This document shows positions 1 through 5,137 of a stretch of 5,833 nt of DNA, in pieces. Position 1 is the first letter of the stretch. Every line of letters starts with the position of its first letter. Source of the stretch: Conexibacter sp. (GTDB lineage Bacteria > Actinomycetota > Thermoleophilia > Solirubrobacterales > Solirubrobacteraceae); contig JAOPZD010000676.1 in assembly GCA_025964295.1 (NCBI GenBank), positions 1 through 5,833 of the forward strand, in the 5' to 3' direction. The position numbers and the translations under genes were made by a program. The notes under the pieces were generated by a model. The model was not told the DNA's origin, made no database searches, and saw only the letters and a program-made list of their open reading frames with translations.

Positions 1-278
1 TGGTCGTCTCCAACGGCCAGGCGGTCGCCGTCGGCCGGCCGAGCGACCTGGTCGCCGAGCACGCCGGCGCCGAGGCGCTGGAGGTCTACGGACCGCCGGC
101 CCGGCTGCGCGAGGTCGAGGAGGTCGCCCAGGTGCGCGGCTGGCCGACGCGCCGGACCGGCACGTCGGTGACGATCCTGCGCGCCGAGGACCTCGACGGC
201 GACGCCCCCGTGGGCGAGCGCCGCACCGCCAACCTGGAGGACGTCTTTGTGTTGCTGACCGGTGAGGAGATCGCCTGA
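1..278 (+). CDS. ABC transporter ATP-binding protein, C-terminal fragment
   Basis: This is the last 91 codons of a gene whose start lies left of the window; the first whole codon begins at base 3 and the TGA is at 276-278. The fragment opens with VVSNGQAVAVGRPSDLVAEH, the region after the H-loop of ABC ATPases where a gene-product 'G..V..G.P..L' stretch is usual. It ends with NLEDVFVLLTGEEIA, a tail typical of the DrrA/NodI/CcmA family of exporter ATPases ('LEDVF..LTG'). Walker A, signature and Walker B motifs fall outside the window and cannot be checked. The TGA overlaps the ATG of the downstream permease gene (ATGA), so the two are translationally coupled and very likely form one transporter: this subunit hydrolyses ATP on the cytoplasmic side and the next forms the membrane channel. 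The substrate is not indicated. Confidence 0.85.
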   Translation, partial: VVSNGQAVAVGRPSDLVAEHAGAEALEVYGPPARLREVEEVAQVRGWPTRRTGTSVTILRAEDLDGDAPVGERRTANLEDVFVLLTGEEIA

Positions 279-1072
279 TGGCGGCTCGCGACAGCACGTT
301 CAAGCGCCCCGGGCGCCTGGACCGCCCCGCGCTGACCGGCGTCCTCGTGCGCGAGGTCGTCAACTTCGGGTCCTACTGGCGGGCGTCGACGTTCTCGTCG
401 ACCGTCGAGCCGACGATCTACCTGCTCGCCTTCGGGTTCGGCTTCGGCTCGCTGGTGTCCAAGGTCAACGGGCTCGACTACGTCCAGTTCGTCGGGACCG
501 GCACGGTCGCCACCGCCGTGCTGTTCTCCTCCGTCTTCCCGGCGATGTTCGGCACCTACGTCAAACGGGAGTTCCAGCGGACCTACGACGCGATCCTCGC
601 CGCGCCCGTCGACACGGAGGAGATCGTCACCGCCGAGGCGCTGTGGATCTCGATGCGCGCCGGCGTCTACGGCTGCGCGCCGATGCTCGTCGCGATCGTC
701 TTCGGGCTCGACCCGTCGTGGGGCATGCTGCTGGTCCCGTTCATCGCGTTCCTCGCCGGCTTCGGCTGGGCGTCGTTCGGGATCCTGATCTCGGCGCTGA
801 TGAAGTCCATCGACAACTTCAGCTACGTGACCTCGACGGTGATCACGCCGCTGTTCCTCGTCGCCGGCACGTTCTTCCCGATCTCGGGCCTGCCGGAGTG
901 GGCGCGCATCCTGGCCAACGTCAACCCGCTGTACCACTGCGTCCAGCTGGTCCGCGACGCGGTCTTCGGCCTGGGCTGGATCGACTTCTGGCACCTGGGC
1001 TTCATCATCGCCTTCGGCCTCGTGGCCTGGCGGCTGGCGATCAACCGCACGGAGAACCGGCTGATCAACTAG
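278..1072 (+). CDS. ABC-2 type transporter permease (NodJ/DrrB-like)
   Basis: A 264-residue integral membrane protein, the usual length for ABC-2 exporter permeases. Six hydrophobic segments are visible at about residues 44-60, 72-92, 126-143, 149-172, 185-204 and 237-252. A short cytoplasmic N-terminus (1-43) precedes the first, as in NodJ and DrrB. The loop KREFQRTYDAILAAPVDTEEI (about 96-116) and the late motif NPLYHCVQLVRDAVFG (216-231) are characteristic of the family. The ATG at 278 is supported by the Shine-Dalgarno GAGGAGA at 264-270, seven bases upstream, and by the ATGA overlap with the ATPase gene. Known for the family: two permease and two ATPase subunits form an exporter for lipids, polysaccharides, lipo-oligosaccharides or drugs. 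The NodJ-like assignment is by overall resemblance; the cargo cannot be inferred here. The gene ends 20 bases before the convergent TfoX-like gene. Confidence 0.9.
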   Translation: MAARDSTFKRPGRLDRPALTGVLVREVVNFGSYWRASTFSSTVEPTIYLLAFGFGFGSLVSKVNGLDYVQFVGTGTVATAVLFSSVFPAMFGTYVKREFQRTYDAILAAPVDTEEIVTAEALWISMRAGVYGCAPMLVAIVFGLDPSWGMLLVPFIAFLAGFGWASFGILISALMKSIDNFSYVTSTVITPLFLVAGTFFPISGLPEWARILANVNPLYHCVQLVRDAVFGLGWIDFWHLGFIIAFGLVAWRLAINRTENRLIN

Positions 1073-1081
1073 GGCTTGACG

Positions 1082-1105
1082 TAGTCCTAGTCCTAGTCCT
1101 GGTCC
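1082..1105. repeat. Hexanucleotide tandem repeat TAGTCC x3 plus TGGTCC
   Basis: Three perfect copies of TAGTCC (1082-1099) are followed by a degenerate fourth copy, TGGTCC (1100-1105). The array spans the convergent gap between the permease stop (1072) and the end of the TfoX-like gene. Read on the minus strand it gives GAC CAG GAC TAG GAC TAG, so the repeat supplies the last residues (DQD) and the stop of the TfoX-like gene, plus a second in-frame TAG six bases later. It looks like a slippage-generated microsatellite. Confidence 0.8.
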
Positions 1106-1437
1106 CTGGCGGCGGTGAAGGCGAGCGCGCCGAGAGCGAGCTCGGTCCACTCGGCGTGCTCGGCGTTGGACTCCAGCCAGTCCTTCATCGGACGGCCCCT
1201 GCCCGAGGGGTCGAAGCGCACGCCGTCGCCGGCCGCCACCCGGTGGTCGACCTCCTCGGCGCCGAGGCGGGCGATCAGCGCGCCGCGGCGCAGCGCGACG
1301 AAGATCTTGCCCGCGACCTTCGCGGCGGGCGCGCCGAACCAGACGGCGCGCTGGACGTCGCCGGCGACCGCGACCTCGTCGAGCGTGGCCTCGAACGCGG
1401 CGAGGGCCTCGGCGGGCTCTGGATCGCGGGGCGCCAT
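1093..1437 (-). CDS. TfoX/Sxy N-terminal-domain small protein
   Basis: A 114-residue protein starting at the ATG 1437-1435. The core runs WFGAPAAKVAGKIFVALRRG (33-52), then LIARLGAEEVDHRV and FDPSGRGRPMKDWLES (75-90). The order of features fits the TfoX N-terminal domain fold: an 'FG...V.GK.F' strand, a basic strand ending in 'L..RL', then 'F.P.GR.MK.W'. Enterobacterial TfoX/Sxy is a competence regulator with an added C-terminal domain. This protein has only the N-terminal part, as in many stand-alone actinobacterial homologues of unknown function, so no competence role should be read into it. There is no clear Shine-Dalgarno sequence, but a TAGGTT hexamer six bases upstream of the ATG suggests leaderless transcription. 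It converges on the ABC permease and diverges from the 1550 gene. The C-terminus (DQD) and stop lie in a hexamer repeat. Family call is by motif pattern, moderately sure. Confidence 0.72.
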   Translation of the reverse strand: MAPRDPEPAEALAAFEATLDEVAVAGDVQRAVWFGAPAAKVAGKIFVALRRGALIARLGAEEVDHRVAAGDGVRFDPSGRGRPMKDWLESNAEHAEWTELALGALAFTAARDQD

Positions 1438-1443
1438 CGCCAG

Positions 1444-1449
1444 AACCTA
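1444..1449 (-). promoter_or_regulatory. Possible leaderless -10 element (TAGGTT) for the TfoX-like gene
   Basis: On the minus strand TAGGTT (matching TANNNT) ends six bases before the ATG at 1437. Actinobacterial leaderless genes commonly carry a TANNNT -10 box at this distance. No convincing -35 is seen, and no good Shine-Dalgarno competes with the leaderless reading. Support is limited to position and the lack of an alternative. Confidence 0.35.
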
Positions 1450-1452
1450 GCT

Positions 1453-1522
1453 ATCGGCCCGGCGGCCTTGATCGGCGGGGCGCGCCGGTGGGAGCATCGG
1501 GCGACAGGTCCGACCATCGGGC
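1453..1522. promoter_or_regulatory. Divergent intergenic region with four ATCGG repeats
   Basis: The 112-base gap 1438-1549 lies between divergent genes. ATCGG occurs at 1453, 1471, 1496 and 1516 in the same orientation; the last two are extended to CATCGGGC (1495-1502 and 1515-1522), exactly 20 bases apart, about two helical turns. A weak plus-strand promoter can be drawn for the 1550 gene: TTGATC (1468-1473) and GAGCAT (1492-1497) with an 18-base spacer. The repeats could be operator half-sites or chance in GC-rich DNA. Confidence 0.2.
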
Positions 1523-1549
1523 CGGGCCGCCACCACCCAAGGAGCCGTC

Positions 1550-1912
1550 ATGGCTGACAGGGTTCTGATCATCAGCTGGGCCAAGCCGGTACGAGGCCGC
1601 GAGCAGCACGGCCTGGAGGTCTTCGAGGAGGCGCTCGGCTTCTACGCCGAGCTGCGGGACGCGGGGCGGATCGCCGGCTTCGACGTCCTCCTGCTGGAGC
1701 CCAACGGCCTGATGGAGGGCTGCATGCTCCTGGAGGGCTCCCACGCCCAGCTCGACGCGATCCGCGAGGACGAGCGGTTCCGGCGCCTGATGATCGACGC
1801 CTCGCTCATCGTCGACGACCTCCGCGTCACCGCGGGGTACGGCGCCGACGGGCTCGAGCAGACGATGCCGCTCTACGTCGAGGCCGTGGGGCGGGTGCCG
1901 CAGATGGCGTGA
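1550..1912 (+). CDS. Conserved-looking hypothetical protein, probable ferredoxin-like alpha/beta fold
   Basis: A 120-residue protein with no motif I can tie to a function. The start is firm: AAGGAG at 1539-1544 lies five bases before the ATG. Secondary structure read from hydrophobic patterning is beta (RVLIISWAK, 4-12), alpha (about 17-38), beta (GFDVLLLEP, 43-51), beta (EGCMLLEGS, 56-64), alpha (65-82), beta (LIVDDLRVTAGYG, 86-98) and a final helix (101-113). This beta-alpha-beta-beta-alpha-beta order is that of small dimeric ferredoxin-like proteins such as the YCII, ABM or EthD superfamilies. The resemblance is inferred from pattern only. No signal peptide or membrane segment is present, so it is probably cytoplasmic. 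It lies 49 bases upstream of the GH114-like gene on the same strand, but a GC-rich stem-loop sits between them, so co-transcription is uncertain. Confidence 0.8.
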   Translation: MADRVLIISWAKPVRGREQHGLEVFEEALGFYAELRDAGRIAGFDVLLLEPNGLMEGCMLLEGSHAQLDAIREDERFRRLMIDASLIVDDLRVTAGYGADGLEQTMPLYVEAVGRVPQMA

Positions 1913-1924
1913 GGCGCGGCGGCG

Positions 1925-1946
1925 GGCGCGGCACGGACGCCGCGCC
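1925..1946 (+). terminator. GC-only 8-bp stem-loop between two genes
   Basis: GGCGCGGC (1925-1932) and GCCGCGCC (1939-1946) form a perfect 8-bp stem with a six-base loop (ACGGAC). It begins 12 bases after the stop of the 1550 gene and ends four bases before the Shine-Dalgarno of the next gene. There is no following T-tract, so it is not a canonical intrinsic terminator. It may act as a T-less actinobacterial terminator, a 3' stabiliser, or a structure affecting translation of the GH114-like gene. Surrounding GC content makes chance hairpins common. Confidence 0.35.
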
Positions 1947-1961
1947 GGCCGAGGAGGCACC

Positions 1962-2780
1962 ATGGGTCCCATGCTGACCGCACCCATCCGCCGGGCCGTC
2001 CTGGCGGTCTCCCTGAGCGCCGCCTGCGCGGCACCCGCCGCCGCGCACGCCGCGCCCGCCCTTCCCCCCGCCAACGCCCAGTTCGACTACCAGATCGGCG
2101 GCGCCTACACCCCGGCGTCGACCGTCGGGATCGTCGACCGCGACCGCACCGCCGCGCCCGTCGCCGGCAAGTACGACGTCTGCTACGTCAACGCGTTCCA
2201 AACCCAGGCCGGCCAGGCGACGTGGTGGAAGGCCAGGCACAACGACCTGTTGTTGAAGAAGAACGGCCGCCACGTCGTCGACGGCGAGTGGAACGAGATG
2301 CTGCTCGACACCTCGACCGCCGCCAGGCGCAGGGCGCTGCTGCGCGTGCTCGGCCCCTGGATCGACGGCTGCGCGAGCGCGGGCTACGAGGCCGTCGAGC
2401 CCGACAACCTCGACTCCTACTCCCGCTCGAAGAAGAAGCTGACGCTCGCCGACAACAAGGCCTTCGCATCGCTGCTGATCCGGCGCGCGCATGCTCGCGG
2501 CCTGGCCATCGCGCAGAAGAACACCGCCGAGCTCGGCAGCGCCGGCAAGGCGCTGGGCTTCGACTTCGCGATCGCCGAGGAGTGCAACGTCTACGCCGAG
2601 TGCGGCGCGTACACCAGGCCTTACGGCAACCGCGTCTACGAGATCGAGTACACCGACAACGGCGGCTCGTCCAACTACGACGCGGCCTGCGCCGCGCGGG
2701 GCTCGAGCATCTCCATCACCTACCGCGACCGCGACGTCGTGGCCAAGGGCCGCTCTGGGTACGTCTACCAGGCCTGCTGA
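1962..2780 (+). CDS. Secreted GH114-like (TM1410-type) glycoside hydrolase
   Basis: A 272-residue predicted exoenzyme. Residues 1-30 form a Sec signal peptide: basic MGPMLTAPIRR, a hydrophobic core, and an AHA|AP cleavage site near residue 30. The mature part matches the GH114/TM1410 TIM-barrel pattern: FDYQIGGAY (41-49), YDVCYVNAFQTQ (71-82), the AVEPDNLDS motif (144-152), AQKN (184-187), FAIAEECNVYAEC (202-214) and EIEY (227-230). Acidic residues in AVEPDNLDS and AEECN are the likely catalytic candidates. Known for the family: endo-alpha-1,4-polygalactosaminidase activity on galactosamine-containing exopolysaccharide; the substrate here is an inference. Six cysteines in the mature chain (74, 137, 208, 214, 243, 272) could make three disulfides. 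GGAGG (1953-1957) lies four bases before the ATG at 1962; a second in-frame ATG at 1971 would be 13 bases away and is less likely. The gene converges on era with a 16-base gap. Confidence 0.85.
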   Translation: MGPMLTAPIRRAVLAVSLSAACAAPAAAHAAPALPPANAQFDYQIGGAYTPASTVGIVDRDRTAAPVAGKYDVCYVNAFQTQAGQATWWKARHNDLLLKKNGRHVVDGEWNEMLLDTSTAARRRALLRVLGPWIDGCASAGYEAVEPDNLDSYSRSKKKLTLADNKAFASLLIRRAHARGLAIAQKNTAELGSAGKALGFDFAIAEECNVYAECGAYTRPYGNRVYEIEYTDNGGSSNYDAACAARGSSISITYRDRDVVAKGRSGYVYQAC

Positions 2781-2796
2781 GGCCGCAGACCAACCG

Positions 2797-3696
2797 CTAG
2801 TTGTCGAACCCCAGGCGGTCGAGCAGGCTCTCGTCGCCGCGCCAGCCGCGGCGGACGCGGACGATGAGGTCGAGGTGGACCTTCGTGCCGAGCTCGCGCT
2901 CGAGCTCCTTGCGCGCGGCGGTGCCGATCGCGCGGATCATCTTGCCGCCGGCGCCGACGAGGATGCCCTTCTGGGAGTCGGTCTCGACCCAGACGCGGGC
3001 GTGGACGACCGTGAGGTCCTCGCGGTCGGCCTCGACCTCCTCGACGACGACCTCGACCGCGTGCGGCACCTCCTGGAAGGTGCGGCGCAGGACCTGCTCG
3101 CGGACCAGCTCGGCGAGGTGGACGTAGGGCGAGACGTCGCTGGTCTCGTCGGCGTCGAAGAGGAACGGCGAGTCGGGGACGAGCGCGAAGAGGTGGTCGG
3201 CGAGCGCCTGCACGCCGGTGCCCTTGCGCGCGGAGATCGGGAAGATCTCGTCGCCGACGCCGAGCTCGGCGGCGGCCTCCAGCGCGAGGATGATGTGCGG
3301 GCGGTCGAGGCGGTCGACCTTGTTGACCGCGATGACCACCGGGCACGGCGCGCTCTTGAGCGCGTTGGCGATCCAGCGGTCGCCCGGTCCGACGCCCTGC
3401 TCGGCGTTGAGCACCATCAACGCGACGTCGGTCTCGGCCAGCTCGCGCTCGACGCGGCGCTGCATGCGCTCGGTCAGGCTGTCCAGCGGCTTCTGCACGC
3501 CGGGCAGGTCGGTGAGCACCAGCTGCGCGTCCTCGCGGGTGATGACGCCGCGGATCGCGCGCCGCGTGGTCTGCGGCTTGTCGGAGACGATCGCGACCTT
3601 CTGGCCGACGATCGCGTTGACGAGCGTCGACTTGCCGACGTTCGGCCGGCCGGCGAGCGCGACGAGGCCGGCACGGGTGTTGAGGTTGCTCACCAC
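2797..3696 (-). CDS. era: GTPase Era (30S ribosome assembly)
   Basis: A 299-residue protein, the normal Era length, with both domains intact. The GTPase domain shows G1 GRPNVGKS (16-23), switch/G2 QTTRR (42-46), G3 DLPG (63-66), G4 NKVD (125-128) and G5 SAR (155-157). The C-terminal KH domain carries GAGGKMIRAIG (248-258) and ends WRGDESLLDRLG, the typical Era tail. Era binds the 3' end of 16S rRNA and times 30S maturation. Two points differ from the common form: G3 is DLPGVQ instead of DTPG[IL]H, and the KH loop is GAGG without a central lysine. Start choice: GTG at 3696 has GGGGAG eight bases upstream; GTG at 3693 (298 residues) gives the classic GTGA overlap with the ybeY stop. Either is credible. 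It is the last gene of the yqeY-phoH-ybeY-era operon, and no recO follows. Confidence 0.97.
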   Translation of the reverse strand: MVSNLNTRAGLVALAGRPNVGKSTLVNAIVGQKVAIVSDKPQTTRRAIRGVITREDAQLVLTDLPGVQKPLDSLTERMQRRVERELAETDVALMVLNAEQGVGPGDRWIANALKSAPCPVVIAVNKVDRLDRPHIILALEAAAELGVGDEIFPISARKGTGVQALADHLFALVPDSPFLFDADETSDVSPYVHLAELVREQVLRRTFQEVPHAVEVVVEEVEADREDLTVVHARVWVETDSQKGILVGAGGKMIRAIGTAARKELERELGTKVHLDLIVRVRRGWRGDESLLDRLGFDN

Positions 3697-4103
3697 GACA
3701 GGATCTCCCCTTGGACCGCCAGCATCTCACCCTCGTCGACCTCGTGGTCCATCCCGACGAGGTGCAGCGCCCCGTGGACGATCGCCTCGCGGATGTCGAT
3801 CGTGTGCTCCGGGCAGATCACGACGTCGCCCAGCTCACGGGACTCCGGCGCGCCGCCCACCCCGTCGGGCTCGGCCTCGTCGATCGGGAACGACAGCACG
3901 TCGGTCGGCCCCTCCTTGCCGCGGTGCTCGGCGTTGAGCTCGGCGATCCGCGCCGCGTCGACGAACGCGACGGCCACGTGGCCCTCGCGCACGCCCGCCG
4001 TCGCGACGGCCAGCGCGACCAGCCGGACGATGTCGCCCTCGGCGGGCAGGTCGTCGCGACCATCGGCCAGCTCGGCGTCGAGCACCTCGACCTCCAGGCT
4101 CAT
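3690..4103 (-). CDS. ybeY: Endoribonuclease YbeY (16S rRNA maturation)
   Basis: A 137-residue protein, slightly shorter than E. coli YbeY (155). It contains the complete metal-binding motif HGALHLVGMDH (110-120), with H110, H114 and H120 as zinc ligands. The conserved RGKEGPTDVLSFP block (61-73) includes the arginine (R61) linked to RNA binding and catalysis; LGDVVI (91-96) is also present. Family knowledge: YbeY is a single-strand endoribonuclease needed for 16S rRNA 3'-end maturation and 70S quality control, and works with Era and the PhoH-like protein YbeZ. Both partners flank it here. The ATG at 4103 follows the phoH stop by six bases, with a modest AGGA just upstream inside the junction. 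The TGA overlaps the era start region. Confidence 0.96.
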   Translation of the reverse strand: MSLEVEVLDAELADGRDDLPAEGDIVRLVALAVATAGVREGHVAVAFVDAARIAELNAEHRGKEGPTDVLSFPIDEAEPDGVGGAPESRELGDVVICPEHTIDIREAIVHGALHLVGMDHEVDEGEMLAVQGEILSW

Positions 4104-4109
4104 GTGGTC

Positions 4110-5099
4110 CTAGGCCCGCTTGCGCTCGGACGCCGCGGTGCGCAGGTCCGGCGCCGCGGCCTGGTCGTGCGCGTCGTAGGCCTCGACGATGCGCTGGACC
4201 AGGCGGTGGCGGACCACGTCGCCGCCGCCGAAGCGGACGAACTCGACGCCGTCGACCTCCTCGAGGATGTCGCCGACGACGATCAGGCCCGACTTCTCGT
4301 TGCGCGGGAGGTCGACCTGCGTGATGTCGCCCGTGATGACCATCTTGGAGCCGAAGCCCAGGCGGGTCAGGAACATCTTCATCTGCTCGGGCGTCGTGTT
4401 CTGCGCCTCGTCGAGGATGATGAAGGAGTCGTTGAGCGTCCGGCCGCGCATGAAGGCCAGCGGCGCGACCTCGATGACGCCCTTCTCCAGGAAGCCCGCG
4501 ACCTTCTCGGGATCGAGCATGTCGTTGAGCGCGTCGAAGAGCGGGCGCAGGTACGGGTCGATCTTGGCCATCAGGTCGCCGGGCAGGAAGCCCAGGCGCT
4601 CGCCGGCCTCGACGGCCGGGCGGGTCAAGATGATGCGGTTGACCTCCTTGCGCGCCAGCGCGGCGGCGGCCATCGCGACGGCCAGGAAGGTCTTGCCGGT
4701 GCCGGCCGGGCCGATCCCGAAGGTCACCGTGTTGCTCCGGATGGAATCCACGTAGCGCTTCTGGTTGACCGACTTCGGCGCGACCTTGGCGGAGCGGTGG
4801 CGCCAGACGACGTCCTCGAGCACCTTGGCCGGCGACTCGTGCTGGTCCAGCGCGCTGGTGACCGCGTCGAGCGTGCCCGACGTGATCTCGTGGCCGCCCG
4901 CGATCAGCTCGGAGAGCTCGTGCACGACCACGGCGGCGTTGGCCACCGCCTCGGCGTCGCCCTCGAGCGTGACGAGGTTGCCGCGCAGGTAGAGCTCGCA
5001 GTCGACGTGCTCCTCGAGCTGGCGCAGGACGGCGTCGTGCGGGCCGCTCAGGGCGGTCGCGACCTCGTTGCTCAGCTCGATCTGGCGGCGGGCGCTCAC
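4110..5099 (-). CDS. phoH: PhoH-family ATPase (PhoH/YbeZ)
   Basis: A 329-residue protein, within the usual 315-350 range for PhoH/YbeZ. An N-terminal region (about 1-95) with a KH-like strand-helix pattern (DCELYLRGNLVTLEGD, 33-48) precedes the P-loop ATPase core. Walker A is GPAGTGKT (130-137), the PhoH block is LTRPAVEAGERLGFLPGD (158-175), Walker B is FIILDEAQN (226-234), and the sensor-like ITGD follows (255-258). Family knowledge: a cytoplasmic nucleotide hydrolase, likely an RNA helicase or remodeller, that partners YbeY in rRNA processing. The start is a GTG at 5099 with AAGGGA seven bases upstream. That GTG overlaps the stop of the 13-codon mini-ORF (GTGA), so translation is probably coupled to it. 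Despite the name, phosphate-starvation control is not indicated by any visible Pho box. Confidence 0.96.
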   Translation of the reverse strand: MSARRQIELSNEVATALSGPHDAVLRQLEEHVDCELYLRGNLVTLEGDAEAVANAAVVVHELSELIAGGHEITSGTLDAVTSALDQHESPAKVLEDVVWRHRSAKVAPKSVNQKRYVDSIRSNTVTFGIGPAGTGKTFLAVAMAAAALARKEVNRIILTRPAVEAGERLGFLPGDLMAKIDPYLRPLFDALNDMLDPEKVAGFLEKGVIEVAPLAFMRGRTLNDSFIILDEAQNTTPEQMKMFLTRLGFGSKMVITGDITQVDLPRNEKSGLIVVGDILEEVDGVEFVRFGGGDVVRHRLVQRIVEAYDAHDQAAAPDLRTAASERKRA

Positions 5100-5137
5100 T
5101 TGCCGTTCCCTTCTCGATCGCGAAGCGACGCGCTCAT
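5096..5137 (-). CDS. 13-codon mini-ORF bridging yqeY and phoH (putative coupling peptide)
   Basis: An ATG at 5137-5135 opens a 13-residue frame, MSASLRDREGNGK, ending in TGA at 5098-5096. Its ATG overlaps the yqeY stop (ATGA) and its TGA overlaps the phoH GTG start (GTGA). GGGAGG at 5150-5145 stands seven bases before the ATG, an ideal Shine-Dalgarno position, although these bases also encode the yqeY C-terminus. The phoH Shine-Dalgarno (AAGGGA) lies inside the mini-ORF. The simplest reading is a translated spacer that passes ribosomes from yqeY to phoH by termination-reinitiation. The peptide itself resembles nothing I know and may have no function. Expression is inferred only from these signals. 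Confidence 0.45.
   Translation of the reverse strand: MSASLRDREGNGK

Noticed and set aside
1069..1107. Possible terminator pairing CTAGGG with CCCTGG around the hexamer repeat
   Set aside because: Only six pairs including a wobble, with a loop of about 30 bases; too weak.
86..1150. Minus-strand open frame of 354 codons opposite the ABC transporter genes
   Set aside because: Arginine/aspartate-rich antisense translation without motifs; the plus strand encodes a recognisable ATPase tail and a six-segment permease.
262..1557. Plus-strand open frame of 431 codons in another frame across the permease
   Set aside because: Frame-shifted shadow of the permease; runs through the convergent TfoX-like gene and has no membrane segments or domain motifs.
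2835..2853. 7-bp perfect hairpin CGCCGCG/CGCGGCG
   Set aside because: It lies within the era coding sequence, has no T-tract, and such GC hairpins are expected by chance here; not supportable as a terminator for the hydrolase gene.
2491..4113. Long plus-strand open frame (540 codons) opposite era and ybeY
   Set aside because: Composition is the repetitive R/A/S/T or D/V/L/E type expected from the antisense of GC-rich genes; era and ybeY on the other strand have complete, ordered family motifs.
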